Notes: generated by a model not told the origin, from the letters alone. A stretch of DNA of 64,000 nucleotides from Shimia isoporae (GCF_004346865.1 NZ_SMGR01000001.1:310001-374000); one strand, 5' to 3'. Positions 26,413-35,867 are shown, counted from the first letter of the stretch. Made by a program: numbers and translations.

Positions 26413-27852
26413 ATGACCTTCCCTGAACAGATGTATATCGACGGGGCTCTTATTGATGGCGCCGGAAAGATGGATGTCATCAACCCTGCAACCAGCGAAG
26501 AAGTGGCCTCCGTGGCAGTTGCCGGACTTGCTGAGGCGGATCGAGCCTTAGCGGCGGCAAAGACTGCGGCACCGCTTTGGGCGGCCACGCCTATCGCGGA
26601 GCGACAAGCTTGGATGCACAAGCTGCGCGAGGCTGTGTTGGCGCATGAGGATCACCTGAGAGGCTGCATTCATTATGAAATGGGTAAATCCTGGGCAGAT
26701 ACGCAGGAGGATTTCGACATACTGGAGCGGGCCTTGGCGTATTATGCCGAGGAGATCGCACGCGTGCACGACAGAGCCCTCACGGACCGTGCGGGGACAC
26801 ATGCGCATCAATTGGTGCATGAACCGGTTGGTGTCGCGCTGGCGTTTCTGGCGTGGAACTTTCCGCTGCTCAACCTTGCCTATAAACTGGCGCCAGCGCT
26901 GGCCGCCGGCTGTCCGATCATCATCCGTCCTTCGGAAAAGACGCCGATTTCGGCCTATGCCGTCGGTGCGCTGTGCCATGAGATCGGGCTTCCTGCGGGT
27001 GTTGTGCAGATTTTGACGACGGAAAGCTATGCAGTTGCCGACTATCTTACGGCCTCCCCAATCCCGGATATGGTGACACTGATTGGGTCCACAGCAACCG
27101 GTCGGCACATCATGCAAACCGGTGCCACAACGATCAAACGGTATTCGATGGAGCTTGGCGGTAACGCGCCGGTATTGGTGTTCCCCGATGCCGATCTGGA
27201 CAAGGCGGCGGATGTTGTCTGTGGGATCAAATACAGCAATGCGGGTCAGATCTGTGTCGCGCCCAACCGTGTGTTTGTGCACCGCGACGTTCTGGCGGCG
27301 TTTTCAGAGAAAGTCACCAAACGGGCCGAAGCTGTTGCGGTTGGATGGGACAAAGACAGCGATATTGCGATGGGGCCTGTCATTGATGGCCGCGCTTGGA
27401 CCCGATTGAAATGCATGATCGACGAGGCCGCTCTCAACGGGGCCAGAGTGCTCGCCGGTGGGGCACGGCCAGATGGGTTACGCAAAGGTCACTTTCTCGC
27501 GCCAACGGTCCTGACAGATGTGGGAGAGGACATGCAGGTGTATCGCGAAGAAACCTTCGGGCCGATTGTGAGTATCATCCCGTTTGATGACGACACCGAT
27601 CTTGCGCGCATGGCCAATGATGGGGACGCAGGCGGCTTGGTTGCTTACGTCTTTACCCGCGATCTTGCGCGGGCTGCGCATTGGTCGCGGGTTTTGCGCT
27701 TCGGCGAAATACAGATCAACGGCGTCAAATATGACATCGACCTTCCACACGGCGGCATCGGGCAGTCCGGCATCGGGCATGATTGTTCGCCGCTGGCCTT
27801 GCAAGATTACCTCGTCGTCAAACGCATCACCCGAGCCTTGGAAACCGCATGA
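26413..27852 (+). CDS. NAD(P)-dependent aldehyde dehydrogenase
   Basis: A 479-residue ALDH-superfamily enzyme. The catalytic cysteine lies in NAGQICVAPNR and the general base in MELGGNAP. The cofactor region WNFPLLN and the late EETFGPI motif are intact. In this operon it may oxidise a sugar-derived aldehyde, such as lactaldehyde from a deoxy sugar or a semialdehyde end product. It overlaps the next gene by four bases. Confidence 0.85.
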   Translation: MTFPEQMYIDGALIDGAGKMDVINPATSEEVASVAVAGLAEADRALAAAKTAAPLWAATPIAERQAWMHKLREAVLAHEDHLRGCIHYEMGKSWADTQEDFDILERALAYYAEEIARVHDRALTDRAGTHAHQLVHEPVGVALAFLAWNFPLLNLAYKLAPALAAGCPIIIRPSEKTPISAYAVGALCHEIGLPAGVVQILTTESYAVADYLTASPIPDMVTLIGSTATGRHIMQTGATTIKRYSMELGGNAPVLVFPDADLDKAADVVCGIKYSNAGQICVAPNRVFVHRDVLAAFSEKVTKRAEAVAVGWDKDSDIAMGPVIDGRAWTRLKCMIDEAALNGARVLAGGARPDGLRKGHFLAPTVLTDVGEDMQVYREETFGPIVSIIPFDDDTDLARMANDGDAGGLVAYVFTRDLARAAHWSRVLRFGEIQINGVKYDIDLPHGGIGQSGIGHDCSPLALQDYLVVKRITRALETA

Positions 27853-29012
27853 AGATCATCGACATCAAATCTCACGTTCTCCAATGTGATATGCCCGAAG
27901 AACTGGGGTATTCGCAGCAATACTACGCCAAACGCACGGCGCATCTGATTGAGGTGACAACAGATCAAGGCATCACCGGTTGGGGCGAGTGTTTTGGCCC
28001 CGGCAATGTGGCCATCGCCAACAAGACCATTGTGGAGCGTGTGATCGCCCCGATGGTTGTCGGGATGGATGCGCTTGATCGTGATGTAACCTGGCACAAG
28101 GTATATAACCTGTTGCGCGATCACGGGCAGAAAGGCATGCCGATACAGGCGCTCTCGGGCGTTGATATTGCGCTTTGGGACATTGCGGGCAAAGTCGCAG
28201 GACTGCCCATTCACAAGCTGATTGGCGGTGCGCATCGCAGCGATGTTCCGGCGTATGGCTATGGGATGATGCTGAAACGCGAAAGCGTTGAAGATCACGT
28301 CGCACGTTTCACGGATGAAGCCGCCGCGATCATTGGCATGGGATTTGGCGCAGCAAAGATGAAAACCGGTCTCGGGCCGAAAGACGATGTCCGTCTGTGC
28401 GAGGCCGTGGCCAAGGGCGTGGGCGAGGCGCGTTTCATGGTGGATGCCAACCATTGTTACACCACGTCTGACGCGTTCTATGTGGGTCGTGCACTGGATG
28501 AACTGGGGGCTTATTGGTTTGAAGAACCGGTGGCGCCGGAAGATTTGGACGGATACCGCGAACTGCGGGTCGGTCTAAAAGTCAATATTTCCGGGGGCGA
28601 GGCGGAATTCGCCCGTTGGGGATGGCGTTCAATCCTTGAGAATCGCGGGTTGGATATTGCGCAGCCCGAAGTCTGCGCGTTGGGCGGCATCACAGAATAC
28701 CTGCGCGTTCTGGGCCTGTGTCACGCGCATTTCACACCGGTCATAAACCATGTCTGGGGCAGCGCCATCGCCGTGGCGACCAACTTGCAACTGCTGGCCG
28801 CGATGCCGCCTTTGCCGGGTGGATTACACCCTTGGGAGCCGATGCTGGAATTTGACACAACCGAAAACCGCTTTCGGGACGATCTGCTGAGTGAGCCGCT
28901 GGACATTCAGGGACAAGTGGCCCGCAACGGAGGCCGCGTTACAATACCAATAAAGCCGGGGCTTGGTGTGGAGCCGGACCGTGATTTCATTTCTCACTAT
29001 GAGGTCACGTAG
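27849..29012 (+). CDS. Mandelate-racemase-family enzyme (second enolase-superfamily member)
   Basis: A 387-residue protein from the ATG at 27849. The KMKTG motif (KxK base), DANHCY, FEEPV and the ligand region SGGEAEF are present, and the second base lies in INHVWGSAIA. This is the mandelate-racemase subgroup arrangement and differs from the DgoD-like enzyme upstream. It could be an acid-sugar dehydratase or a lactone cycloisomerase. Having two enolase members implies either two epimeric acids or sequential steps. Confidence 0.78.
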   Translation: MKIIDIKSHVLQCDMPEELGYSQQYYAKRTAHLIEVTTDQGITGWGECFGPGNVAIANKTIVERVIAPMVVGMDALDRDVTWHKVYNLLRDHGQKGMPIQALSGVDIALWDIAGKVAGLPIHKLIGGAHRSDVPAYGYGMMLKRESVEDHVARFTDEAAAIIGMGFGAAKMKTGLGPKDDVRLCEAVAKGVGEARFMVDANHCYTTSDAFYVGRALDELGAYWFEEPVAPEDLDGYRELRVGLKVNISGGEAEFARWGWRSILENRGLDIAQPEVCALGGITEYLRVLGLCHAHFTPVINHVWGSAIAVATNLQLLAAMPPLPGGLHPWEPMLEFDTTENRFRDDLLSEPLDIQGQVARNGGRVTIPIKPGLGVEPDRDFISHYEVT

Positions 29013-29016
29013 GACC

Positions 29017-29943
29017 ATGTCTTCAGTCGCGTTTGTTGCAGTGGATTGGGGCACATCCAGTTTTAGGGCTTGGGCAGTTGGGTTTGATGGGGCCGTGTGT
29101 GCGCATCATTCGGACGCGCAAGGCATGGGCAGCCTTACGCCACCGGAGTTTTCACCCGTGCTGGAAACGGCTTTGGATCAGATCGGGGTGGGAGCCTCAG
29201 TGCCCGTTGTTGCCTGCGGCATGGTCGGCGCGGCACAGGGCTGGATCGACGTGCCTTACATGGCGATCGACGAAGGGCTTGAGAAATTGGCGGATCGGGC
29301 CCAAGAAGCGCCTGGCACGGCGCGAAAAGTTTTTATTCTTCCTGGCGTCAAGCAGTCTGTGCCTTTTAATGTGATGAGAGGCGAAGAAACGCAGATTGCG
29401 GGGTTTCTACAATCCCAGCCTGATTTCTCCGGGGTCATTTGCTTGCCCGGTACCCATTCTAAATGGGTTGTTGTTGCCGATGGCCAAATTCAATATTTCT
29501 GGACGGCCATGACTGGCGAGATGTTTGGCCTGCTGTCATCGCGTTCGGTGTTGCGTCATTCTATGGCTGGGAGCGGATGGGATCAGGCCAATTTCGAGGC
29601 CGCCTGCAGTTGCGCACTCGCTGAGCCAGAAGTCGTCGCTATGAAAATTTTCGAGATTCGTGCGGAAGCTCTGTTGACCGGTCCGGCTCCGGAAGCGGCA
29701 AGAGCGCGGTTGTCCGGGCTGTTGGTAGGCTTTGAACTGGCCGCAACTCGAAAGCTTTGGGACAAGCAACCTGTGCACCTAATTGGCGCGCCCGAATTGA
29801 TGAGGAACTATACCGAAGCACTGTCCCATGTGAACGTTGTAGCAACGTGCAACGATGCAACAGCTTTGACGCTTGGGGGATTGTCTACGGCTGCTAAACG
29901 CCTGCTCGAGTTGACGCCAGCAACCCTTGGAGGTGGGGTCTGA
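29017..29943 (+). CDS. dgoK: 2-dehydro-3-deoxygalactonokinase
   Basis: A 308-residue kinase from the ATG at 29017, four bases after the preceding stop. VAVDWGTSSFRAW is the N-terminal phosphate loop, CGMVGAAQGW and LPGTHSKWV are characteristic DgoK stretches. It phosphorylates the 2-keto-3-deoxy acid at C6. In known De Ley-Doudoroff galactonate operons an aldolase gene follows, but here the DNA runs into an IS6 element within about 70 bases. Confidence 0.82.
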   Translation: MSSVAFVAVDWGTSSFRAWAVGFDGAVCAHHSDAQGMGSLTPPEFSPVLETALDQIGVGASVPVVACGMVGAAQGWIDVPYMAIDEGLEKLADRAQEAPGTARKVFILPGVKQSVPFNVMRGEETQIAGFLQSQPDFSGVICLPGTHSKWVVVADGQIQYFWTAMTGEMFGLLSSRSVLRHSMAGSGWDQANFEAACSCALAEPEVVAMKIFEIRAEALLTGPAPEAARARLSGLLVGFELAATRKLWDKQPVHLIGAPELMRNYTEALSHVNVVATCNDATALTLGGLSTAAKRLLELTPATLGGGV

Positions 29944-30013
29944 TCGCCGGGAAAGTCTCTTGGCTTCAGTATCTTCTACCATCCGGCGGCCAACTGTCTG
30001 GAGCGCTTGCAGA

Positions 30014-30831
30014 GGCTTTGTCAGAAGAAACCGGCTTGAGAGGGGCAGGGCGGTCACATTGCCTCTTGGGATGACCAAGCGCCCACTATTTCGCTATTTC
30101 AAAACCAGCCCCGAGATCATCCGTCTGGCGGTGATGTTGTACGTCCGGTTTCCTCTTTCGCTGCGCAACGTGGAAGATTTGCATCACGAACGCGGCATTG
30201 ATGTGAGCTACGAGTCTGTCCGCTTTTGGTGGCAAAGGTTTGGGCCTCAGTTTGCCTCTGAAATCCGAAGGAGACGATCTCAATCGATGCGTTGTCACTC
30301 GAACTGGAAACGGAACCTAGACGAGATGTTCGTGAAGATCAACGGCGAGCGGTACTACCTTTGGCGGGCCGTTGATCATGAGGGTGAAGTGCTGGAAAGC
30401 TATGTGACTAAGACGCGAGATAGGAAGGCAGCATTGAAATTTCTCAAGAAATCAATGCGGCGCTACGGTCGGCCAGGCACACTCGTAACTGACAAACTCC
30501 GCTCTTACGGTGCTGCGATGAAGGAAATTGGCAGCGCGAACAGGCAGGAAACTGGCCGCTGGGTGAACAATCGCGCAGAGAATTCTCACCTTCCATTTCG
30601 ACGAAGAGAGAGGGCGATGCTGCGCTTCCGACGATTGCGAAGCCTGCAAAAATTCGCGTCCGTCCACGCCTCAGTTCTCAACCTCTTCAATTTGGAGCGC
30701 AGTCTCTATTCTAGACAAAATTTCAAAGTGAACCGTGGCGCCGCTCTGGCCGAGTGGCGCCAACTTTGTGCCGAATAAAAGGCAGAAATTCTGTCCTAGC
30801 TGAGACTAGTTCGAATTAGTCTGACAGCACC
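30014..30831 (+). mobile_element. IS6-family insertion sequence, complete
   Basis: About 818 bases. The left end GGCTTTGTCAGAA (30014-30026) is an imperfect inverse of AGTCTGACAGCACC at the right end (30818-30831). One intact transposase gene fills the element. The eight bases outside each end (CTTGCAGA and GCCACCTA) do not match, so no target duplication is visible. That suggests the flanks have recombined since insertion. Ends were placed by eye. Confidence 0.72.
30071..30778 (+). CDS. IS6-family (IS26-like) DDE transposase
   Basis: A 235-residue transposase, the usual size for the family, from the ATG at 30071. The catalytic Asp, Asp and Glu are found in LDEMFVKI, LVTDKLRS and NNRAENSH. 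An N-terminal helix-turn-helix precedes them. The frame is intact, so the element may still be active. A decayed relative lies at 49640-50243 in the same orientation. Confidence 0.88.
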   Translation: MTKRPLFRYFKTSPEIIRLAVMLYVRFPLSLRNVEDLHHERGIDVSYESVRFWWQRFGPQFASEIRRRRSQSMRCHSNWKRNLDEMFVKINGERYYLWRAVDHEGEVLESYVTKTRDRKAALKFLKKSMRRYGRPGTLVTDKLRSYGAAMKEIGSANRQETGRWVNNRAENSHLPFRRRERAMLRFRRLRSLQKFASVHASVLNLFNLERSLYSRQNFKVNRGAALAEWRQLCAE

Positions 30832-30853
30832 GCCACCTAGGACTAGGACCGGT

Positions 30854-31720
30854 TCAGGCTTTGGCCAGCACCAAATCAAAGTCTACTCGCGCATAGGTGC
30901 CATCAACTTTGCCTGATATCTCAAAGCCATCCGGGAAAGAACCCGACGGTTGCTGGACGTAGGTCATGACCAAATCGTCGCGAACACCAAACACCGTGTC
31001 TTGATCCAGATAGGGATCATCATCCGGGAAGACTTCAGTCACCAAAGACCGGAATCCCTCGGCGGACACGATGTAGTGCAAATGGCTCGGGCGCCAAGGA
31101 TGGCGACCAGCGGCTCTTAGGATGTCCCCGACCGGGCCATCTGCTGGCACCGTGTATTCGACGGGGCGCACGGTGGTGAAGGCGTACCGGCCGTTCTCGT
31201 CCGCCGTCATCAGTCCATGGAAAGAATGAATGTCTTGATCGGGGTCCTGACTGGAATACATGCCATTGGGCGCCGTCTGCCAGATGTCGATCGTCGCATG
31301 GGGGATCGGCTTGCCGTCGGTGTCCCGCACGGTGCCCTCCACCAATATGACTTCGCCTTCGAAGTCACGTTTCATATCGCCGCCGATCGCAAGAGGCGGC
31401 GGATTGGACACATGGAACGGGCCCAGTACCGAAGAGCTGGTGGCCTCTGGCGTCGAATGCAGCATGTCCACAAGCGAAGACAGTCCAAGCACGTCTGAGA
31501 GCAGCACGAATTCCTGTCGTTCCGGAGTGGTGATCTCTCCGGCACGGGTCAGGAAATCAATGCCAACCCGCCATTCGTCGTGCGTCAGGTTCACTTCACG
31601 CGCAAAGTCATGCATGTGGCGCGCCAGCGCCGTCAGCACCTCTTTTACCCGAGGATCGGTATCTTCGCCGAAGTATGACGTGAAAACATCGGTGATATTG
31701 TCTTTGGTGACAGAGCGCAT
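30854..31720 (-). CDS. Intradiol ring-cleavage dioxygenase (hydroxyquinol/catechol 1,2-type)
   Basis: A 288-residue non-haem Fe(III) dioxygenase. An N-terminal helical dimerisation domain is followed by the beta-sandwich with four iron ligands: Tyr155 in NGMYSS, Tyr189 in VEYTVP, and His213 and His215 in RPSHLHY. It opens a catechol or hydroxyquinol between its hydroxyls to a muconate-type acid. The N-terminal pattern favours the hydroxyquinol or catechol 1,2-group over protocatechuate 3,4-dioxygenase. It is the last gene of a minus-strand operon with a TRAP transporter. Confidence 0.83.
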   Translation of the reverse strand: MRSVTKDNITDVFTSYFGEDTDPRVKEVLTALARHMHDFAREVNLTHDEWRVGIDFLTRAGEITTPERQEFVLLSDVLGLSSLVDMLHSTPEATSSSVLGPFHVSNPPPLAIGGDMKRDFEGEVILVEGTVRDTDGKPIPHATIDIWQTAPNGMYSSQDPDQDIHSFHGLMTADENGRYAFTTVRPVEYTVPADGPVGDILRAAGRHPWRPSHLHYIVSAEGFRSLVTEVFPDDDPYLDQDTVFGVRDDLVMTYVQQPSGSFPDGFEISGKVDGTYARVDFDLVLAKA

Positions 31721-31729
31721 AGGCGCCTC

Positions 31730-33037
31730 CTAGTTCAGAATAGCAAGGCTGAGCGCGGGGTAGCGGATCAGCAGGATAAGTACGATGAGCATCACGCCGG
31801 CAAAAGGCAGGGCGCCAAGGAAAACATCTTTGAGCGAGATGCGGTCGTCGTTCAGCGTGGCCTTGATCACGAAGCAGGAGATGCCAAGTGGCGGGGTGAG
31901 CAGGCCGATCTCAGCACCTACAACCGTGATGATGCCGAACCATACGAGGCTGAGGCCCATGGGCTCCACCAGCGGTAGGAACAACGGCACGACGATCAGT
32001 ATGATTGAGGCGGTGTCCAACAGAGTGCCCAAGAACAGCATCAACAGCACGTAGAGCACCATGATTGTAAAGAAGCTGGCTTGGGACGACGACAGCATGT
32101 CGCCCAACTCATTGGGCAGGCCTGCAAGGCCCAGCATGCGGGAATAGATCGAGGCAGCCGTGATCAGGAAGAGGATAGACGCGGTGATATGTCCGGTCTC
32201 CAACAGCGCTTCCCAGAAGGCTTTTGCGGTCATGCGCCGACGGACAAGGGCGATCACAAGGGCGACCAAAGAGCCGGTGGCGCCCGCCTCAACCGGCGTG
32301 AGCCACCCTGTATAGATGCCGCCCAAGACCACAACGATCAGACCCACAGTGGGCAGTGTTTTTGATGCAATCTCGCCCCAGGGCATCGGTTCGAAACCCT
32401 CGGCGGGCCGGCCGCCGACAAACTTAGGGAAAAACCGCCCCATGATGAAAATGGCACCAACATAGGCGACAGCGAGCATCAGGCCGGGCACGATACCGGC
32501 GAGGAACATTTCGCCCACCGATTGCTCTGCCACAAAGGAGTAAATGATCAGCATCGCCGACGGCGGGATGATCATGCCGAGCACAGAGGAACCCGCGACA
32601 ACCCCCACGGCAAAGCGCGGGTTGTAGTCGTATTTGAGCATCTGCGGAACGGAGACTTTGGAAAACACCGAGGCGGAGGCGATCGATGATCCGGTCACGG
32701 CTGCAAACACGGCATTCGCTCCGACGGTCGCCATGCCAATACCGCCTTTCACGCGGCGGAAGCCTGTGCTCATGACATCATAAACATCCGCGCCCAGCCC
32801 GGCCTTGGAGACCACAAGCCCCATGAAGGTGAACAGCGGAACGGTGGCAAAGGTGTATTCCATCACGCTGTCGCCTACGGCGATTTTTAGCAGGTTCATG
32901 GCCAAGTCGAAGTTGTCGCGCATCAACCAGATCGAGACAAAAGACACCACGCCGAGGGCAATCGGGATGTACATCCCGAGGTAAATCAGGACGACAATGG
33001 CAACGACAGAGGCCATGCCAATTTCAAGGGGACTCAT
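31730..33037 (-). CDS. TRAP transporter large permease, DctM type (system 1)
   Basis: A 435-residue, twelve-span membrane protein. Loop motifs such as GSSIASASVFSKVSVPQM and IPPSAMLIIY are characteristic of DctM. It is the sodium-coupled channel of a tripartite ATP-independent transporter together with the DctQ and DctP proteins encoded beside it. It overlaps the small-permease gene by four bases. Confidence 0.88.
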   Translation of the reverse strand: MSPLEIGMASVVAIVVLIYLGMYIPIALGVVSFVSIWLMRDNFDLAMNLLKIAVGDSVMEYTFATVPLFTFMGLVVSKAGLGADVYDVMSTGFRRVKGGIGMATVGANAVFAAVTGSSIASASVFSKVSVPQMLKYDYNPRFAVGVVAGSSVLGMIIPPSAMLIIYSFVAEQSVGEMFLAGIVPGLMLAVAYVGAIFIMGRFFPKFVGGRPAEGFEPMPWGEIASKTLPTVGLIVVVLGGIYTGWLTPVEAGATGSLVALVIALVRRRMTAKAFWEALLETGHITASILFLITAASIYSRMLGLAGLPNELGDMLSSSQASFFTIMVLYVLLMLFLGTLLDTASIILIVVPLFLPLVEPMGLSLVWFGIITVVGAEIGLLTPPLGISCFVIKATLNDDRISLKDVFLGALPFAGVMLIVLILLIRYPALSLAILN

Positions 33038-33594
33038 TCTTTGTCCTCATGTTCGGGAGCGCGGATCAGCTCGGGTTTTTCTGCTGGGGATAGTACTTTG
33101 AATAGAAAGAGCACCGCACAAAGGGCCGCGCTGGCAAAGATGGTGAGCTTGATCGGCCACCACGGCGCGGTGAAGATGCCTGGCACGCCGAAGTAGTCGC
33201 GTGTGTCCAGCATATCCAGAAACTCGGGCCAGATTGTCACAGCAATCAGGGCCATAAAGACGGCGGAAACCGTGTCAATCGCCTTGCGCAAACCATTGGC
33301 AAACCGAGGAAAGCGGTGGCCGATCACCACCAGAAATCCGTCAGAGCGTGTCAGGCGGCTCACGCGCACAACATCGGGTAACTGAAGAAATACAATCAGC
33401 ACCATGGCAAATTGCACAACTTCGTATGCGCCGCGGAAGGGCGCGTTGAAGATGCCCCGCGCCACCACATCAAAATTTACGATCAGGACAAGGCCCAGCA
33501 CCACCAAGGTGCCAATTGCATTGGCGCCGGTTGCGATGGTGCTGGCTATTCCGGAAAGGGCCCGGAGTGTCTTGCCAAAAAGAGAGGTCGTCAC
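33034..33594 (-). CDS. TRAP transporter small permease, DctQ type (system 1)
   Basis: A 186-residue protein with four membrane spans. It shows the weakly conserved FDVVARGIFNAPFRGAYEV segment of DctQ subunits. It bridges the receptor and the large permease. Only 26 bases separate it from the receptor gene, and no hairpin is visible there, unlike the other receptor genes in this window. Confidence 0.83.
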   Translation of the reverse strand: MTTSLFGKTLRALSGIASTIATGANAIGTLVVLGLVLIVNFDVVARGIFNAPFRGAYEVVQFAMVLIVFLQLPDVVRVSRLTRSDGFLVVIGHRFPRFANGLRKAIDTVSAVFMALIAVTIWPEFLDMLDTRDYFGVPGIFTAPWWPIKLTIFASAALCAVLFLFKVLSPAEKPELIRAPEHEDKE

Positions 33595-33620
33595 AGTCAG
33601 GCCCTTTTTGCTTTGTTTGC

Positions 33621-34697
33621 TTAGCTGCCCGCGCCGGCGGACCAGTCACGCACGCCAGTGTAACCGGCGGCTTCCAGTTTGCCGAGGTAGGCTTTGAGCA
33701 TGTCGGAGCCCGGCTCACCCTTGTCGTTCAGCGTTGCGGCCCATTCCGCGGCAATGTCAGGCATGGCAGCGGCCCAGGCAGCGCGGTCTTCCTCGCTGGC
33801 TTCGGAGATGGTACCGCCCGCAGCAACATAGGCCTCACGGCTCTCAGCCGCCCGGTCCATGGCAATGCCGGCGACGTGGTCTCTGTACATCACAGCGACT
33901 TCCTGGAGTGCGGTCTTCACCTCATCAGGCAGACTGTCCCAGTAGTCTTTGTTCACGGTGATGGTCTTAGAGTTCACCGCGCCAAGGTCCGCCTTCAGCA
34001 TGTAAGGCGCCACTTCGGCGATCTTGAAGGTCTTGGCGGCTTCCGGCCAGAGCATGGCTTTGTCCACCAGACCGGTGTCCAGCATGTTGTAGAAATCGGT
34101 CAGGCCGCCGCGCACACCCGCGGCGCCCTCGATACCTTCCAGATAGCGCAGGTTCATACCTGCACCCGCAACCTTGGAGCCTTCCATGTCAGACACAGAG
34201 TTCACCGGTTCTTTGGAGAAAACCTGATAGGTGTCCAGCACCACGCCTGTGGCCAGATATACTTGATTTTGCTTGGCAAATTCGTTCTGCATGGTCGGGT
34301 ATTCTTTGGCGATCTCATCCACCGCCTTGGCCACCGCGCGCGCGTCAGCAGCGACAAATGGGGTGACCGCGGAAATTGCTTGAGATGGCAATTTGGAGCT
34401 GTGGAAAATCGTAGTGACGATTCCAATGTCGCCAAGACCCAGCTTTACGCCTTCCAGCACGCCCTTTGGCTTCACGATGGAGCCGCCGTAGCTTTCCTGC
34501 CAGTCCATTTCATAGTTGCCGGTTTTCGCCAGCTTCTTGTCCACTTCCGGGATAAAGAAATTGGTGAATTCTTTCACCCACAGTGCGCGTGCCGGATAAC
34601 CGTCGATCACGACCGCTTTGATTGTCTCTGTGGCAAAAGCCGGAGCCGCAGCCAATCCGGCCATCAGCGCTCCAAGCGCCAGTCCTTTGTTCATCAT
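33621..34697 (-). CDS. TRAP transporter solute receptor, DctP type (system 1)
   Basis: About 358 residues from the ATG at 34697. GGAGGAG at 34705-34711 (minus strand) fits that start, and 34703 is an alternative. A signal peptide ends near AAPAFATE. The mature protein has the DctP fold with the conserved DMEGSKVAGAG and VNSKTITVNKDYWDSL stretches. It binds an organic acid in the periplasm for the permease encoded downstream. The clustered dioxygenase hints at an aromatic acid or a ring-cleavage product. Confidence 0.83.
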   Translation of the reverse strand: MMNKGLALGALMAGLAAAPAFATETIKAVVIDGYPARALWVKEFTNFFIPEVDKKLAKTGNYEMDWQESYGGSIVKPKGVLEGVKLGLGDIGIVTTIFHSSKLPSQAISAVTPFVAADARAVAKAVDEIAKEYPTMQNEFAKQNQVYLATGVVLDTYQVFSKEPVNSVSDMEGSKVAGAGMNLRYLEGIEGAAGVRGGLTDFYNMLDTGLVDKAMLWPEAAKTFKIAEVAPYMLKADLGAVNSKTITVNKDYWDSLPDEVKTALQEVAVMYRDHVAGIAMDRAAESREAYVAAGGTISEASEEDRAAWAAAMPDIAAEWAATLNDKGEPGSDMLKAYLGKLEAAGYTGVRDWSAGAGS

Positions 34698-34737
34698 TCC
34701 CATCGTCTCCTCCCTGGATGGTTCAAATTTTACGAGG

Positions 34738-35193
34738 TCATTTCTTGGTCCAGTTGACCTCCACTTCTGTGCCAGCATTTTTGTACATCTTTGAAACGGC
34801 ACAGTATTTCTCAGTCTCGGCCGCGACTTGGGCGAGTTCGGCGTCGTTGGCGGCCCCAGAGGCCGTAACGTCGAGCCGGATCGCTTTGAACGGCACTTCT
34901 ATTTCTTCCTGCAACAGGACACCGCGACGGTCGAAGTCGATTTCCATTTCGAAGTCGAGATTACCTATATCGATGCCCAGTTTATCGGCACATTTGTGGC
35001 CGATAGTATTTGTGCACCCGACCAGGGCGGCATAGGCGGTTTCCGTGGGCGAAAAGCCTAAATTTGTTCCGCCACGCTCGATCGGCTCGTCAATTGTGAG
35101 AGACAGGTCGCGGGTGTGCACCACGCAGTGGCTGTGGCTGCTGGCAAAGCCGGACATTTTTATTGTCACAACAGTTTTTTGGCGAATGGCCAT
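34738..35193 (-). CDS. OsmC/Ohr-family peroxiredoxin-like protein
   Basis: A 151-residue OsmC-fold protein with the two family cysteines in LVGCTN and EKYCAVS. Such proteins reduce organic hydroperoxides or act on related thiol chemistry. Between a nitroreductase and a TRAP system it may protect against reactive intermediates of ring cleavage. It lies about 40 bases upstream of the receptor start, in the same minus-strand operon. Confidence 0.82.
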   Translation of the reverse strand: MAIRQKTVVTIKMSGFASSHSHCVVHTRDLSLTIDEPIERGGTNLGFSPTETAYAALVGCTNTIGHKCADKLGIDIGNLDFEMEIDFDRRGVLLQEEIEVPFKAIRLDVTASGAANDAELAQVAAETEKYCAVSKMYKNAGTEVEVNWTKK

Positions 35194-35201
35194 GGTCGTC
35201 C

Positions 35202-35867
35202 TCAGGCGTAGTTGCAGGCTTGATCAAACTCAAAGCGCGGCAGTTTTTGGAACAATGCGCTTTCATCAGCATAGCCGAGATTGCACAGGAAGTTTGAGCG
35301 CAGGGTGGTGCCGGCAAAAAATTCTTCGTCTACGACTGCGTTGGAAAAGCCGCTCATCGCGCCAACATCCAATCCCAGCGCGCGGGCTGCGATCATAAAG
35401 TAAGCCCCTTGCAGCGTGCCGTTTCGGAATGCGGTGGTTTCACTGTGCTCCGGTTTGCCTTCAAAATGCGGACGGCGGTCTTCGTGGGGGAACAGGAACG
35501 GCAAGTCGCGCCAAAATTCCAGATCATGCGCGATGATTGCCGTGACCGGCGCCGCCATCATCTTGTCGATATTCTTGTCCTTTAGAGATTTTGCGAGCCG
35601 CTCTTTGCCTTCTTTACTGGTGACAAAGACAAATCGTGCCGGGCAAGTGTTCATGCTCGTCGGGCCTGCGGCTGTGATCTCGTAGAGGCGATGCAGCAAC
35701 TCGTCAGACACAGGCTTGTCCTGCCAAGCGTAGTGCGAACGGGCGTCCGCCAGGATGACATCAATGGAATCGTTGTCCAAAACCGTCTTTCGATTGCGAA
35801 GCTCCCGCACAGCCTCTTGAGCTGTTGATCGTGCAAGCTCTAGGGCCTCACCAGTTATTGCAGCCAT
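35202..35867 (-). CDS. Nitroreductase-family flavoprotein
   Basis: A 221-residue FMN-dependent oxidoreductase from the ATG at 35867. The longer upstream frame would intrude on the promoter. The family pattern RRSHY-like start (ADARSHYAWQDKP), GPTSMNTCPARFVFV and the C-terminal LCNLGYAD are visible. It reduces a nitro, quinone or enoyl-type substrate with NAD(P)H. It is the first gene of the minus-strand operon, whose promoter region carries an ATCGAT palindrome. Confidence 0.8.
   Translation of the reverse strand: MAAITGEALELARSTAQEAVRELRNRKTVLDNDSIDVILADARSHYAWQDKPVSDELLHRLYEITAAGPTSMNTCPARFVFVTSKEGKERLAKSLKDKNIDKMMAAPVTAIIAHDLEFWRDLPFLFPHEDRRPHFEGKPEHSETTAFRNGTLQGAYFMIAARALGLDVGAMSGFSNAVVDEEFFAGTTLRSNFLCNLGYADESALFQKLPRFEFDQACNYA

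Noticed and set aside
33516-34757. 413-codon open frame on the plus strand
   Set aside because: Antisense to the DctP receptor and DctQ genes of TRAP system 1. It is a by-product of GC-rich codon usage.
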